Positions 18,365 through 26,159 of a DNA stretch of 64,000 bases are shown in pieces. Numbering within the stretch: the first letter of the stretch is position 1; the number at the start of each line of letters is the position of its first letter. This stretch comes from Verrucomicrobiota bacterium. GTDB taxonomy: Bacteria > Verrucomicrobiota > Verrucomicrobiia > Chthoniobacterales > Terrimicrobiaceae. The DNA is taken from positions 1 through 64,000 of the forward strand of contig JAPLTF010000072.1 in the NCBI GenBank assembly GCA_026398275.1, read 5' to 3'. The translations under genes and the position numbers were made by a program. The notes under the pieces are model-generated. The model made no database searches, was not told the DNA's origin, and saw only the letters and a list, made by a program, of their open reading frames with translations.

Positions 18365-19131
18365 ACCAACCCACCGTCAACGAACTCGCAAAAATGATCG
18401 ACCACTCCCTCCTGCACCCGACCATGTCGGATGCCGAGGTTCTGGCCGGTTGTGAACTCTCCCGCGACTACAATGTCGCAACCGCCTGCGTGAAACCCTA
18501 TCACATCAAGCTCGCGCTCAATGTCTTTGCCGGGACCGACGTCATGGCCTGCGCCGTCATCGGCTTCCCGCACGGGAACAGCACCACCGGCATCAAAGTC
18601 ATCGAGGCGGAATCCGCCGCGCTCGCCGGGGCAAAAGAGATCGACATGGTCGTCAACATCGGCAAAGTCAAAAGCGCAGAGTGGGACTACGTCACCCGCG
18701 AGATCGACCTCATCAACCGTGCCGTGACCGCCGCCGGATCCATCCTCAAGGTGATTTTCGAAAACGACTACCTGACCACAGACGAGATCATCAAGCTCTG
18801 TGAAATCTGCTCCGCCGTGGATGTGGCCTTTGTCAAAACCTCGACTGGCTACGGGTTTGTGAAACAGGCCGACGGACAATACAACTACAAGGGTGCCACC
18901 CACGAACATCTCAAGCTCATGAGGAAACACACCGCGCCCCACATTCAGATCAAGGCCGCCGGCGGCGTGCGCAGCCTCGACGACCTGCTGGCCGTGCGGG
19001 AACTCGGCGTGACCCGCATCGGGGCCACCGCGACCAAGCCCATGCTCAACGAGGCCATCCAGCGCGGCTTTGCCGGTTCGGTCCCCCGCCCGCATCTTGA
19101 TGTGGTCGCCACCGTTCCTGCCGGTTACTGA
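18361..19131 (+). CDS. deoC: Deoxyribose-phosphate aldolase
   Basis: The 256-residue TIM-barrel protein has the class I aldolase motif Phe-Val-Lys-Thr-Ser-Thr-Gly-Tyr-Gly with the Schiff-base Lys159, a second lysine in Ile-Lys-Ala-Ala-Gly-Gly-Val-Arg, and Asp-Met-Val-Val-Asn-Ile-Gly. DeoC cleaves 2-deoxyribose-5-phosphate to glyceraldehyde-3-phosphate and acetaldehyde. Its ATGA overlap with GH130 is unusual, since deoC normally sits with nucleoside catabolism genes. It may have been recruited for a deoxy-sugar or aldol step of this pathway, which is an inference. The 269 bases after its stop hold no gene that I can support. Confidence 0.92.
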   Translation: MNQPTVNELAKMIDHSLLHPTMSDAEVLAGCELSRDYNVATACVKPYHIKLALNVFAGTDVMACAVIGFPHGNSTTGIKVIEAESAALAGAKEIDMVVNIGKVKSAEWDYVTREIDLINRAVTAAGSILKVIFENDYLTTDEIIKLCEICSAVDVAFVKTSTGYGFVKQADGQYNYKGATHEHLKLMRKHTAPHIQIKAAGGVRSLDDLLAVRELGVTRIGATATKPMLNEAIQRGFAGSVPRPHLDVVATVPAGY

Positions 19132-19400
19132 TCCTGCGCCACGGCATTCGCGTGCCCTTCTGCCCGGCCTGAAAGCTCCTCGGGCGGTTGCCGCCTCCAA
19201 ACGCGGCCTGCTTCTGGAGGCCGAACTCCAATACCGGCCCGCTATCGCCCGTGGTAAACCTCGACCTTCCAAATATGGTCCAGTATCCGGGAGAGGGTCA
19301 CGCGGTTTTCTGGCTTTACCCCGCTGCTGCCTGAATCTCGGGGGGAAACTCAGGATAGAAACCAAATCTCCCCGGATCTCGTGCCCGACGGCGACGGGGC

Positions 19401-20129
19401 CTACTTTTTGTCAGAGGTAAAAACTGCGGACAACCGCGTCTCGTTTCCCCAGTTTTTTCTAATTCCGCGCACAATCAAGTCAATCGGATCCCCAATTTGG
19501 ACATTCGGGATTTCGATGGTGAAATCTTTCACGGACGTGTCGTTTGCAGCATCGGAATGCAGGGTCACAACGGGATCTTGTTCGCGGGCGCGAATATAAA
19601 AATCGATGCCTTCGGTGTCACTAGCCAGCTCCGGGGTGCTTTTGGTTTTCTGGACCCAGCCGGTGATCTTGACCGTTCCTTTCACGGTGGAGATCCAGCG
19701 GGCAACCAACCATTGCTCATCATCGCCGGGAGTAACAAGAATCGCATCTTCATGGGAGCGATCCTGGCTGGCCCCTGCTGAACCGCTGGCATATGCGGCC
19801 AGAAGCCCGTCGGGGAATACTTTTTCGTCTACCCACCACGTCATGGCCAGGTTGGGCTTGATGATTCCATCCTTGGCAACGTAAAACTCCCAGCCGTTCT
19901 TGAGCTCCGGCGAATGATAAAGCTCGCCTTTGACCGGAAAATCCTTGCGGAGATCGGCGACGACTGCCTGTGACCAGGCGGCGGATGACGTCAGAATCAC
20001 GCAGCCGAGAACCACCGCCAACCCCCAGTGGCGTCTCACACGTTCTGGAAAACGCACCAAAGACCCGTTTTTTTGAAATCGTTGCGAGTTCACACTTGAC
20101 GGGACGTTTAGATGGAAGTTAAATGTCAT
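19401..20129 (-). CDS. Small secreted protein carrying the shared 'VVA...GD-IDLIV-G..NW' module
   Basis: The protein is 242 residues with ATG at 20129. Residues ~33-55 are a signal peptide (arginines, a hydrophobic core, then Ala-Trp-Ser-Gln-Ala), preceded by an unusually long 30-residue N-region, so a later GTG/TTG start is possible. The mature part is one module that recurs in the 1313-residue protein at 53514 and the PEP-CTERM protein at 61817: Val-Val-Ala near the start, an aromatic Trp-x-Phe/Tyr, Ala-Arg-Trp-Ile-Ser-x-Val in the middle, and Gly-Asp-Pro-Ile-Asp-Leu-Ile-Val then Asn-Trp-Gly-Asn-Glu near the end. No catalytic motif is evident; a carbohydrate-binding beta-sandwich is a guess. 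A strong promoter ends right at the start codon. Confidence 0.78.
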   Translation of the reverse strand: MTFNFHLNVPSSVNSQRFQKNGSLVRFPERVRRHWGLAVVLGCVILTSSAAWSQAVVADLRKDFPVKGELYHSPELKNGWEFYVAKDGIIKPNLAMTWWVDEKVFPDGLLAAYASGSAGASQDRSHEDAILVTPGDDEQWLVARWISTVKGTVKITGWVQKTKSTPELASDTEGIDFYIRAREQDPVVTLHSDAANDTSVKDFTIEIPNVQIGDPIDLIVRGIRKNWGNETRLSAVFTSDKK

Positions 20130-20164
20130 ATCGTTATTCTATTAACGGAAAATTCAGGAGTCAA
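20124..20164 (-). promoter_or_regulatory. Promoter with overlapping operator for the 19401-20129 gene
   Basis: On the minus strand TTGACT (20164-20159), a 17-base spacer and TAGAAT (20141-20136) form a good sigma-70-type promoter. The expected transcription start, seven bases on, coincides with the A of the ATG at 20129, so the transcript may be leaderless. The element TGTCATATCGTTATTC (plus 20124-20139) covers the -10 box and start; the same 15 bases plus C recur at 48266. Confidence 0.62.
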
Positions 20165-20253
20165 ATGATTTTTATCGCCTATCACTTCGTTGGAATACCG
20201 GGAACCAATTTCTGGAGTGACCATCAATTTTCGATGGAAGCACAGGACGTCGC

Positions 20254-22443
20254 GTGAAATCCCCCGACTATTTCAAGCGAGGCGATCTTTTCGTTTCCCC
20301 TGCCGGGGATGACCGCTGGACGGGGCAAGCGCCGGAGGGTGATGGGCGCGGACCGCACGGACCGAAGAGGACGCTGTCTGCGGTGCGCGACCAATTGCGC
20401 CTGATGCGTTCGCGCGGGGAAGTGCGTGGGGCGGTCACTGTCTGGCTGGCGGGAGGGACGTATCCAGTTCGGAAGCCGCTCGAATTCGGACCGCAGGACT
20501 CGGGGTCGGTTTGTTTTCGTGCGATGCCGGGCGAAGTTCCGGTGTTGGACGGGGGCCAGCGGATCGGCGGGTTTTCCGAGGCGGAAGTGAACGGTGTGAG
20601 GTGTTGGGTGGCGGATGTTTCGCTGCTGGTCGAGCGCCATGGTCCGTGGAAATCACTTTTTGTGGACGGGGTGCGCGCCACGCGGTCCCGCTTCCCTCAC
20701 GAGGGCTGGCTATGGATGGAATCTGTGCCGGGCATTGATTTTGATGCGGGTCTGTTTGATGGCACGGATCGTTATATTCACAAGCCGGGCGATCTGGAGC
20801 ACGTGCAGGACCTGGTCGGTGCGGAAGCCGTGGTTGCGCATTTCTGGGTGGACGAGCGGATGCCGGTCGCGGCGTATGATCCGGCCACCCGGCTCGTGAC
20901 GAGCAACCGCACGGCCGTCTTCGCGCTGAAGGATTCCTTCAACAAAAAATACGCAAAATATTACGTGGAGAACACCATGGCCGGCCTCTCCGCTCCGGGG
21001 ACCTGGCATCTCGATGCCGCCGGAAAGCGACTCTATTATGTGCCACTCCCGGGGCAGGACCCGGAGAGCACAGAGATCGTCGTTCCGCTGGCGCTCCAGC
21101 TTGTCCGTTTCATCGGTAGCGAGGAGAAGCCGGTGCATGGGATCACTCTGCACGGCCTGACGCTCAAGCACACCGACTGGGCGCAGCCGGCGGGATACGG
21201 TCTCTGGTGGGACCCCGATCTGCCCGAGTCCGCATGGGGCGTGCGGGACAGCTTCAGTCATCTTTACGAATGTTCGCCGGATCCGCGCAAAGATTATGCG
21301 AACACCCCGCAGGCGGCCCTGCATGTTCCGGGAGTGGTGCATCATCTCCACGCCCATGACTGCGCGCTGGAGGAATGCACGCTCGAACATCTCGGGATGT
21401 ATGGGGTGAGCTACCACGAGGGCTGCCAGCGCGACCGGGTTGAGGCGTGTACGATCCGGGACACCGGCGCGGGCGGAGTGAACATCGACGGCGGGGGGAA
21501 TGCAGCCTCGCTGGGCAGGCTCACGGGCCGGATCTCCATTACGGACAACACCATTAGCAATACGGGGCATGTCTGGCTTTCTGCGGTCGGAATTTTGAGT
21601 GCCCACAGCGCGCGAAACCGCATCCTGCACAACGAGATTTTTGATTGCACCTACAGCGCGATCTCGGTCGGTTGGGTTTGGGGTTACGCTGACAATCCGA
21701 GCCACTCGAATCTCATCGCGAAGAACCGCGTCCACCACGTCGCCGAGCGCGGGGGCATGGCGGATCTCGGCGGAATTTACACGCTCGGCCCGCAGCCGGG
21801 CACGATGGTGCGCGGCAATGTGATCAGCGAAATCGCCGACAGCGCCTACGGCGGCTGGGGGATCTACCTCGACGAGGGGAGCTCCTTTATCACGGTCGAG
21901 GACAACCTCGTTTACCGGTGCTCATCGAACTGCTTCCACGAGCACATCGGGCGCCAGAATGTCCTTCGCAACAACGTCTTCGCATTCGGCGGGAAGGTTA
22001 AGGACGGGAAAGCCAAGGGGAGCGTGCTCACGATTTGCGACCAACCCCACTGGAACTGGCTGGAATATCCTCCTCTCCTCACCACGATCGAGCGGAATAT
22101 TTTGCTGACCGATGGAACTCCCGTTTACGAGGATTCCATGCAATACATGGATAACCCGTCGCTCCGCAGTGATCTCAATCTCGTCTGGGACCTCTCCAGA
22201 AAGGTGCCGGTGATGTGGCGCCACCAACCTCATGAGGGGATCATCCGCCCCGGCCAGCCTGCGGAAACCAACCTCACCTTCGCGGAATTCCAAAACCTTG
22301 GCTACGACCTGCATTCGCTGATCGCCGACCCGGGATTTGCCGATCCGCAGAATGGCAACTTTTCGCTCGCGCCCGATTCGCCGGCCCTCACTCTCGGCTT
22401 CATTCCGCCGGACTGGTCGGATGTCGGGCCGCGCTCCAAATGA
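20254..22443 (+). CDS. Right-handed beta-helix protein, possible GH141-like or lyase-like carbohydrate enzyme
   Basis: The 729-residue protein starts with a Ser-Pro-x-Gly-Asp-Asp-x-Trp-Thr-Gly motif and continues with Ala-Gly-Gly-Thr-Tyr-Pro and an N-terminal domain with Trp-Val-Ala-Asp. A long parallel beta-helix (about residues 340-620) follows, full of Asn/His/Gly turns. This layout is typical of 'right-handed parallel beta-helix repeat-containing' proteins that include GH141 (alpha-L-fucosidase or xylanase activities). No signal peptide is visible. Start 20254 is GTG; no clear ribosome binding site is seen. It begins a plus-strand series of carbohydrate genes and is divergent from the small secreted protein. 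Family placement within the beta-helix class is uncertain. Confidence 0.75.
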   Translation: MKSPDYFKRGDLFVSPAGDDRWTGQAPEGDGRGPHGPKRTLSAVRDQLRLMRSRGEVRGAVTVWLAGGTYPVRKPLEFGPQDSGSVCFRAMPGEVPVLDGGQRIGGFSEAEVNGVRCWVADVSLLVERHGPWKSLFVDGVRATRSRFPHEGWLWMESVPGIDFDAGLFDGTDRYIHKPGDLEHVQDLVGAEAVVAHFWVDERMPVAAYDPATRLVTSNRTAVFALKDSFNKKYAKYYVENTMAGLSAPGTWHLDAAGKRLYYVPLPGQDPESTEIVVPLALQLVRFIGSEEKPVHGITLHGLTLKHTDWAQPAGYGLWWDPDLPESAWGVRDSFSHLYECSPDPRKDYANTPQAALHVPGVVHHLHAHDCALEECTLEHLGMYGVSYHEGCQRDRVEACTIRDTGAGGVNIDGGGNAASLGRLTGRISITDNTISNTGHVWLSAVGILSAHSARNRILHNEIFDCTYSAISVGWVWGYADNPSHSNLIAKNRVHHVAERGGMADLGGIYTLGPQPGTMVRGNVISEIADSAYGGWGIYLDEGSSFITVEDNLVYRCSSNCFHEHIGRQNVLRNNVFAFGGKVKDGKAKGSVLTICDQPHWNWLEYPPLLTTIERNILLTDGTPVYEDSMQYMDNPSLRSDLNLVWDLSRKVPVMWRHQPHEGIIRPGQPAETNLTFAEFQNLGYDLHSLIADPGFADPQNGNFSLAPDSPALTLGFIPPDWSDVGPRSK

Positions 22444-22539
22444 CTCAAAGCCTGAAGGAAAAATACGGAGATTAGCATAGTAAAAGCAACCTCGCCTCAC
22501 CACCCCCGTTACAAATCGATTCGTTAACAATAATAAACC

Positions 22540-23793
22540 ATGAGTAATATGACCGATGCCACGAATGACCGGGCGATTCTGCGCGAGCTGGTCATGAAAT
22601 ACAACGAGATCGCGGCAAAGCCGATCCAGGAGGAGCGCCGGCGGCTCTGGTCGGCGCACAACAGCCTCAAAGGCACCTCCCGCATACCGCTCATCGCCCA
22701 GGCGGGCCGCTGGAGCAAGTGGTGCATGGAGTATTGGCGGGACGAAAACATGAAGTGCACAGACCCGTTTTTCCGGGAATACGAACGGAACCTGCGGATC
22801 GGTCTTTTCCAGTTCGATGTCGGCGACGATACGATCCAGGAGCCGTGGGTCACGGTCAGCGCTGTGCAATCGCGCGGCTGGGGAACCTACTGGGGAGTCC
22901 AGGAAGCGGAGCAGCACTCCGGAGTGGCTGATGGCGCGTGGAAATTCGAGCCTGTGATCAAGGAATGGGACGACCTCAAGAGGCTCTCCCCGCCACCGCA
23001 CGAGATCGATGAGGAGGCGACACGGAAAAACGTGGAACGCCTCCACGAAGCGATCGGCGACCTCATAACCATCAACGTCGAGCGCGGCGCGATTTGTCAG
23101 GGGTTCTCCTCGGATATCTCCACCGGCCTGGCCCGTCTCCGCGGCCTGGAGCAGGTCATGATGGATCTCTATGAATCACCCGATGAGCTCAAGGAACTCA
23201 TCTCCTTCATGAGCGCCGGGATTCTCGCGAACAACACGGCGGCCGAGCGTGCGGGCGATTACTCGCTTACCAGCCAGGTGAACCAGGAGCTGTGTTACTC
23301 GGAGGAACTCGAGCGCCCGAAGGCCAACTCGGGCCCCCGCTCCCGGAAGGATCTCTGGGGGTTCTGCGCCTCTCAGGAATTCACTTTGATTTCGCCGGAG
23401 ATGCACGAGGAGTTCCTCTTCAACCACCAGTTCCCCATCTACGAGCAGTTCGGCCAGGTGGCCTACGGATGTTGCGAGGATCTTGGAAAAAAAATCTCCA
23501 CGATCAAACGCCTGCCGAACCTCCGGGTGATCGCGGTGAGCCCGTGGGCCGACATTGTGAAATGCGCCGACCAGATCGGCAAGGACTACGTCTACTCGTG
23601 GCGCCCGAATCCGACCGACCAGGTCTGCACCGACTGGAACGAGGGACGGATCCGCAAAATTCTCTCCGAGGGGATTGCCGCCACCCGGGGCTGCCATGTT
23701 CACATTCACCTCAAGGACACGGAAACCCTGCAGGGAGATCCCTCCAGGCTCGCCCGCTGGGTCAAAATCGCCCGGGAGGTTTCGGAATCCTGA
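22540..23793 (+). CDS. Uroporphyrinogen decarboxylase (URO-D)-like protein
   Basis: The 417-residue protein has the character of the URO-D/MtaA superfamily: an N-terminal region with Arg-Ile-Pro-Leu-Ile, a TIM-barrel-like middle, and a C-terminal segment with His-Val-His-Ile-His-Leu-Lys-Asp. Members close to heme biosynthetic HemE are shorter and start differently, so this is unlikely to be HemE. URO-D-like proteins with methyltransferase or unknown roles are common inside polysaccharide loci of Verrucomicrobiota and Planctomycetota. It sits between the beta-helix protein and the GH39-like protein, 44 bases before the latter. The biochemical role here is unknown. Confidence 0.72.
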   Translation: MSNMTDATNDRAILRELVMKYNEIAAKPIQEERRRLWSAHNSLKGTSRIPLIAQAGRWSKWCMEYWRDENMKCTDPFFREYERNLRIGLFQFDVGDDTIQEPWVTVSAVQSRGWGTYWGVQEAEQHSGVADGAWKFEPVIKEWDDLKRLSPPPHEIDEEATRKNVERLHEAIGDLITINVERGAICQGFSSDISTGLARLRGLEQVMMDLYESPDELKELISFMSAGILANNTAAERAGDYSLTSQVNQELCYSEELERPKANSGPRSRKDLWGFCASQEFTLISPEMHEEFLFNHQFPIYEQFGQVAYGCCEDLGKKISTIKRLPNLRVIAVSPWADIVKCADQIGKDYVYSWRPNPTDQVCTDWNEGRIRKILSEGIAATRGCHVHIHLKDTETLQGDPSRLARWVKIAREVSES

Positions 23794-23837
23794 TGGTCGT
23801 GGTGGGGTATTGAGGAAACCGCGGCAATTTCAATGCA

Positions 23838-26147
23838 ATGAGCACTTCAAAATCCGACAACCGAATCCTGCGTGCCGACGACAGGGTGGAAATCCAATTT
23901 GCGCGCTACCACACGCACGTGACTCCGGAGGAACCGTTGCCCAAATTCAAGGAGGACCTGGCGAAAGGGATCCTGGAGATGAAGTGGTATGATGCAGCCG
24001 ATATCTGCATCCGCGGATGCTACGGGAAGATCCACTACGGATGGGACGGCGAGGCTGGTTACGGCGGCTGGGCGCGGATCAATCAGGATCGCTCCCAACA
24101 CCGCTGCCGCTTTATCAGTGAGGTCGTCCCGAAGGAATGGCAGGGGGAGGCGGTGACGTTTGCCGGACCGATGGCGTTCGACCTGCATGGCGGGCAATCC
24201 GCTCCGATCCTCCTGCATGTCCATGGCACCCGCACCGAATCCACCTGCATCATGGCCGATCTCTCGCGCAAATCGGTGAGGGGAGAATATGACTTTCACT
24301 TCACATTCCATCCGGTGCGGGTGGGCTTGCCGGACGGCGCACATTACGAGGGTTATGAATTTGTCACCGGCATCGCTCACATCAGGGTTTTTCCCAATCT
24401 GGTTCCCTATGGCCAGCGGATGATCTTCGAGTTCCAGTCGCCGATCGCACATCATACCGGCAACACGGGGCTCACGATTGGTCACTGCGATTCGACGAGG
24501 GCCGACATCCCCGCGCTCCAGGCCGCCAATGGCGTCACGGATGAAAAGCTGCTCGCCAGCCGCGAGCGGATCGCCAGGGAGATGATTGCCATCCGCGACC
24601 GCGAGGCGGCCACGATTCAGTTCCTCAAGGGGACGCCGCGTGTCGAGGTGAATGCGGCAAACCGGCTTGGTTCCTACGATCGCGGCGAGCGCAGGGTCAC
24701 GATGTATCCCTCGTGGATCGGCATCGGCACGCCTCACGAAAATGCGGCGGTCACTTCCGAAAAGCTGACCCGGCTGATGGGGCAGCCGTTCGATCTGTTC
24801 CGCTACCAGGGCCACATCTCGCGCTACGATTATGCGACGGGCGAATTCGCGATGGATCCCGCGGATCGCAGGGAGTGGGAAATCATTGCCGGTGCCGCGA
24901 AGGACGTGATGTTCAGCGGCGGCCCGCACCATCCTTTTCTCACCCTCCTGCGATCTGTTCCCGAGTCGGACTACGGCAAGGTGGTTGCCGGGGGTGTTGC
25001 CGAGATGACGTGGGATCGCATTACGGACAACTACGTCCGCTACGTCGCCGAAGCCCGCGCGATCTGCCCGGCGTTCACGATTTTGCAGATGCCCTACGAG
25101 CTCGATAATGCCTCGGAGACCGCTGAGGGCATGGACATTCACTACCGGTTTTACCAGTGCTGCTACCGGGCTGCTCACGAGACCAACGCGCGTTCCGGAG
25201 GCCATCCTCTGCGCGTTGCCGGGCCTTCATTCAATAACTACAACACGGGCCGATGGACGCGCTGGATGGATGGCTTCCTCGCCCGCTACGCAGCCGACAA
25301 GGATCCGCGCAAGCGCCTCGATTTCCTCGCCTACCATTGCTACCAATTCCCGCAGGCGATCCCCCGCGACGCCGCCGGGCAGGAGGCTCCGATCCGCCAA
25401 TTGCTCGAAAGCCACGGGCTCGACCCGGAAACCCCGGTCATCATCGATGAGGCCGGAATTGCCGAGTTCTCGATTTTCGACGAATACCTCGACCTCGTCA
25501 ACTTTAGCAACAAGCAGTTGGCCAGCGCGTGCTGGCTGCTGGCGATCCAGCATTGGTATCTGCGCGAGTCCAAGCGCTTCCATCCCGTTACCGGCGACGG
25601 GTGGCATTTCGGCAGCCTCTGCATGGGCAAACAAGGCGCACTGACCAACCGCGCCAAGGCGCTGCTCCTTCGCCACCGCATGCCGGAATGCCTGTTGGAA
25701 TCGCGGGCCGAACCGCAAACGGTGGCCGAGGGATACGGGCTCTACAGCATGGCATCATCCGGGGAAGGCCGCATGGCGGTCCTCGTCTGGAACTGCTCGC
25801 CCGGGACCTTTCTGCCAGGGCTTCTCCCGGTCCGCTACCCCGGCACAGAGGTTGTCATTTCAAACATTCCCGAGCCGCTTCGGGGAAAGCTCGCGAAGCT
25901 GACCATTCACAGCCTTGATCTCCAGCACGGGCGTGAGGAGCAGGTCCTCACAAGCCCCAAATGCCTGAAACTTCAAAAGATCGACCGCGAGCGGTATGCC
26001 ATCGATTTCACGCCGGAAGAAGTCGCCGACCTCGATCACATCCATTCGACCGTGACCGAGGTGCGGATCCCGGCGAACGGGGAGTTCCGCACAACCCTCG
26101 ATGTGGAAGAGCACGGGATTTACCTCATCGAGTTGGAGGGAATTTAA
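23838..26147 (+). CDS. Clan A glycoside hydrolase-like protein, GH39-like
   Basis: The 769-residue protein has an N-terminal beta-sandwich (about 1-275), a TIM-barrel-like region (about 290-630) and a C-terminal beta domain. In the barrel, Ala-Gly-Pro-Ser-Phe-Asn-Asn-Tyr is followed by Leu-Asp-Phe-Leu-Ala-Tyr-His-Cys-Tyr and then Val-Ile-Ile-Asp-Glu-Ala-Gly, where the Glu would be the nucleophile; Leu-Asp-Asn-Ala-Ser-Glu upstream could hold the acid/base residue. GH39 contains beta-xylosidases and iduronidases. No signal peptide is seen. The match is only at fold and motif level, so a related or unnumbered family is quite possible. Confidence 0.62.
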   Translation: MSTSKSDNRILRADDRVEIQFARYHTHVTPEEPLPKFKEDLAKGILEMKWYDAADICIRGCYGKIHYGWDGEAGYGGWARINQDRSQHRCRFISEVVPKEWQGEAVTFAGPMAFDLHGGQSAPILLHVHGTRTESTCIMADLSRKSVRGEYDFHFTFHPVRVGLPDGAHYEGYEFVTGIAHIRVFPNLVPYGQRMIFEFQSPIAHHTGNTGLTIGHCDSTRADIPALQAANGVTDEKLLASRERIAREMIAIRDREAATIQFLKGTPRVEVNAANRLGSYDRGERRVTMYPSWIGIGTPHENAAVTSEKLTRLMGQPFDLFRYQGHISRYDYATGEFAMDPADRREWEIIAGAAKDVMFSGGPHHPFLTLLRSVPESDYGKVVAGGVAEMTWDRITDNYVRYVAEARAICPAFTILQMPYELDNASETAEGMDIHYRFYQCCYRAAHETNARSGGHPLRVAGPSFNNYNTGRWTRWMDGFLARYAADKDPRKRLDFLAYHCYQFPQAIPRDAAGQEAPIRQLLESHGLDPETPVIIDEAGIAEFSIFDEYLDLVNFSNKQLASACWLLAIQHWYLRESKRFHPVTGDGWHFGSLCMGKQGALTNRAKALLLRHRMPECLLESRAEPQTVAEGYGLYSMASSGEGRMAVLVWNCSPGTFLPGLLPVRYPGTEVVISNIPEPLRGKLAKLTIHSLDLQHGREEQVLTSPKCLKLQKIDRERYAIDFTPEEVADLDHIHSTVTEVRIPANGEFRTTLDVEEHGIYLIELEGI

Positions 26148-26159
26148 CCACCGCTTTTC

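Noticed and set aside
22505-22535. Palindrome-like stretch with AATCGATT before the URO-D-like gene
   Set aside because: It does not fit the 16-bp LacI pattern or the TATGACGTCATA-like pattern, and has no second copy in the window.
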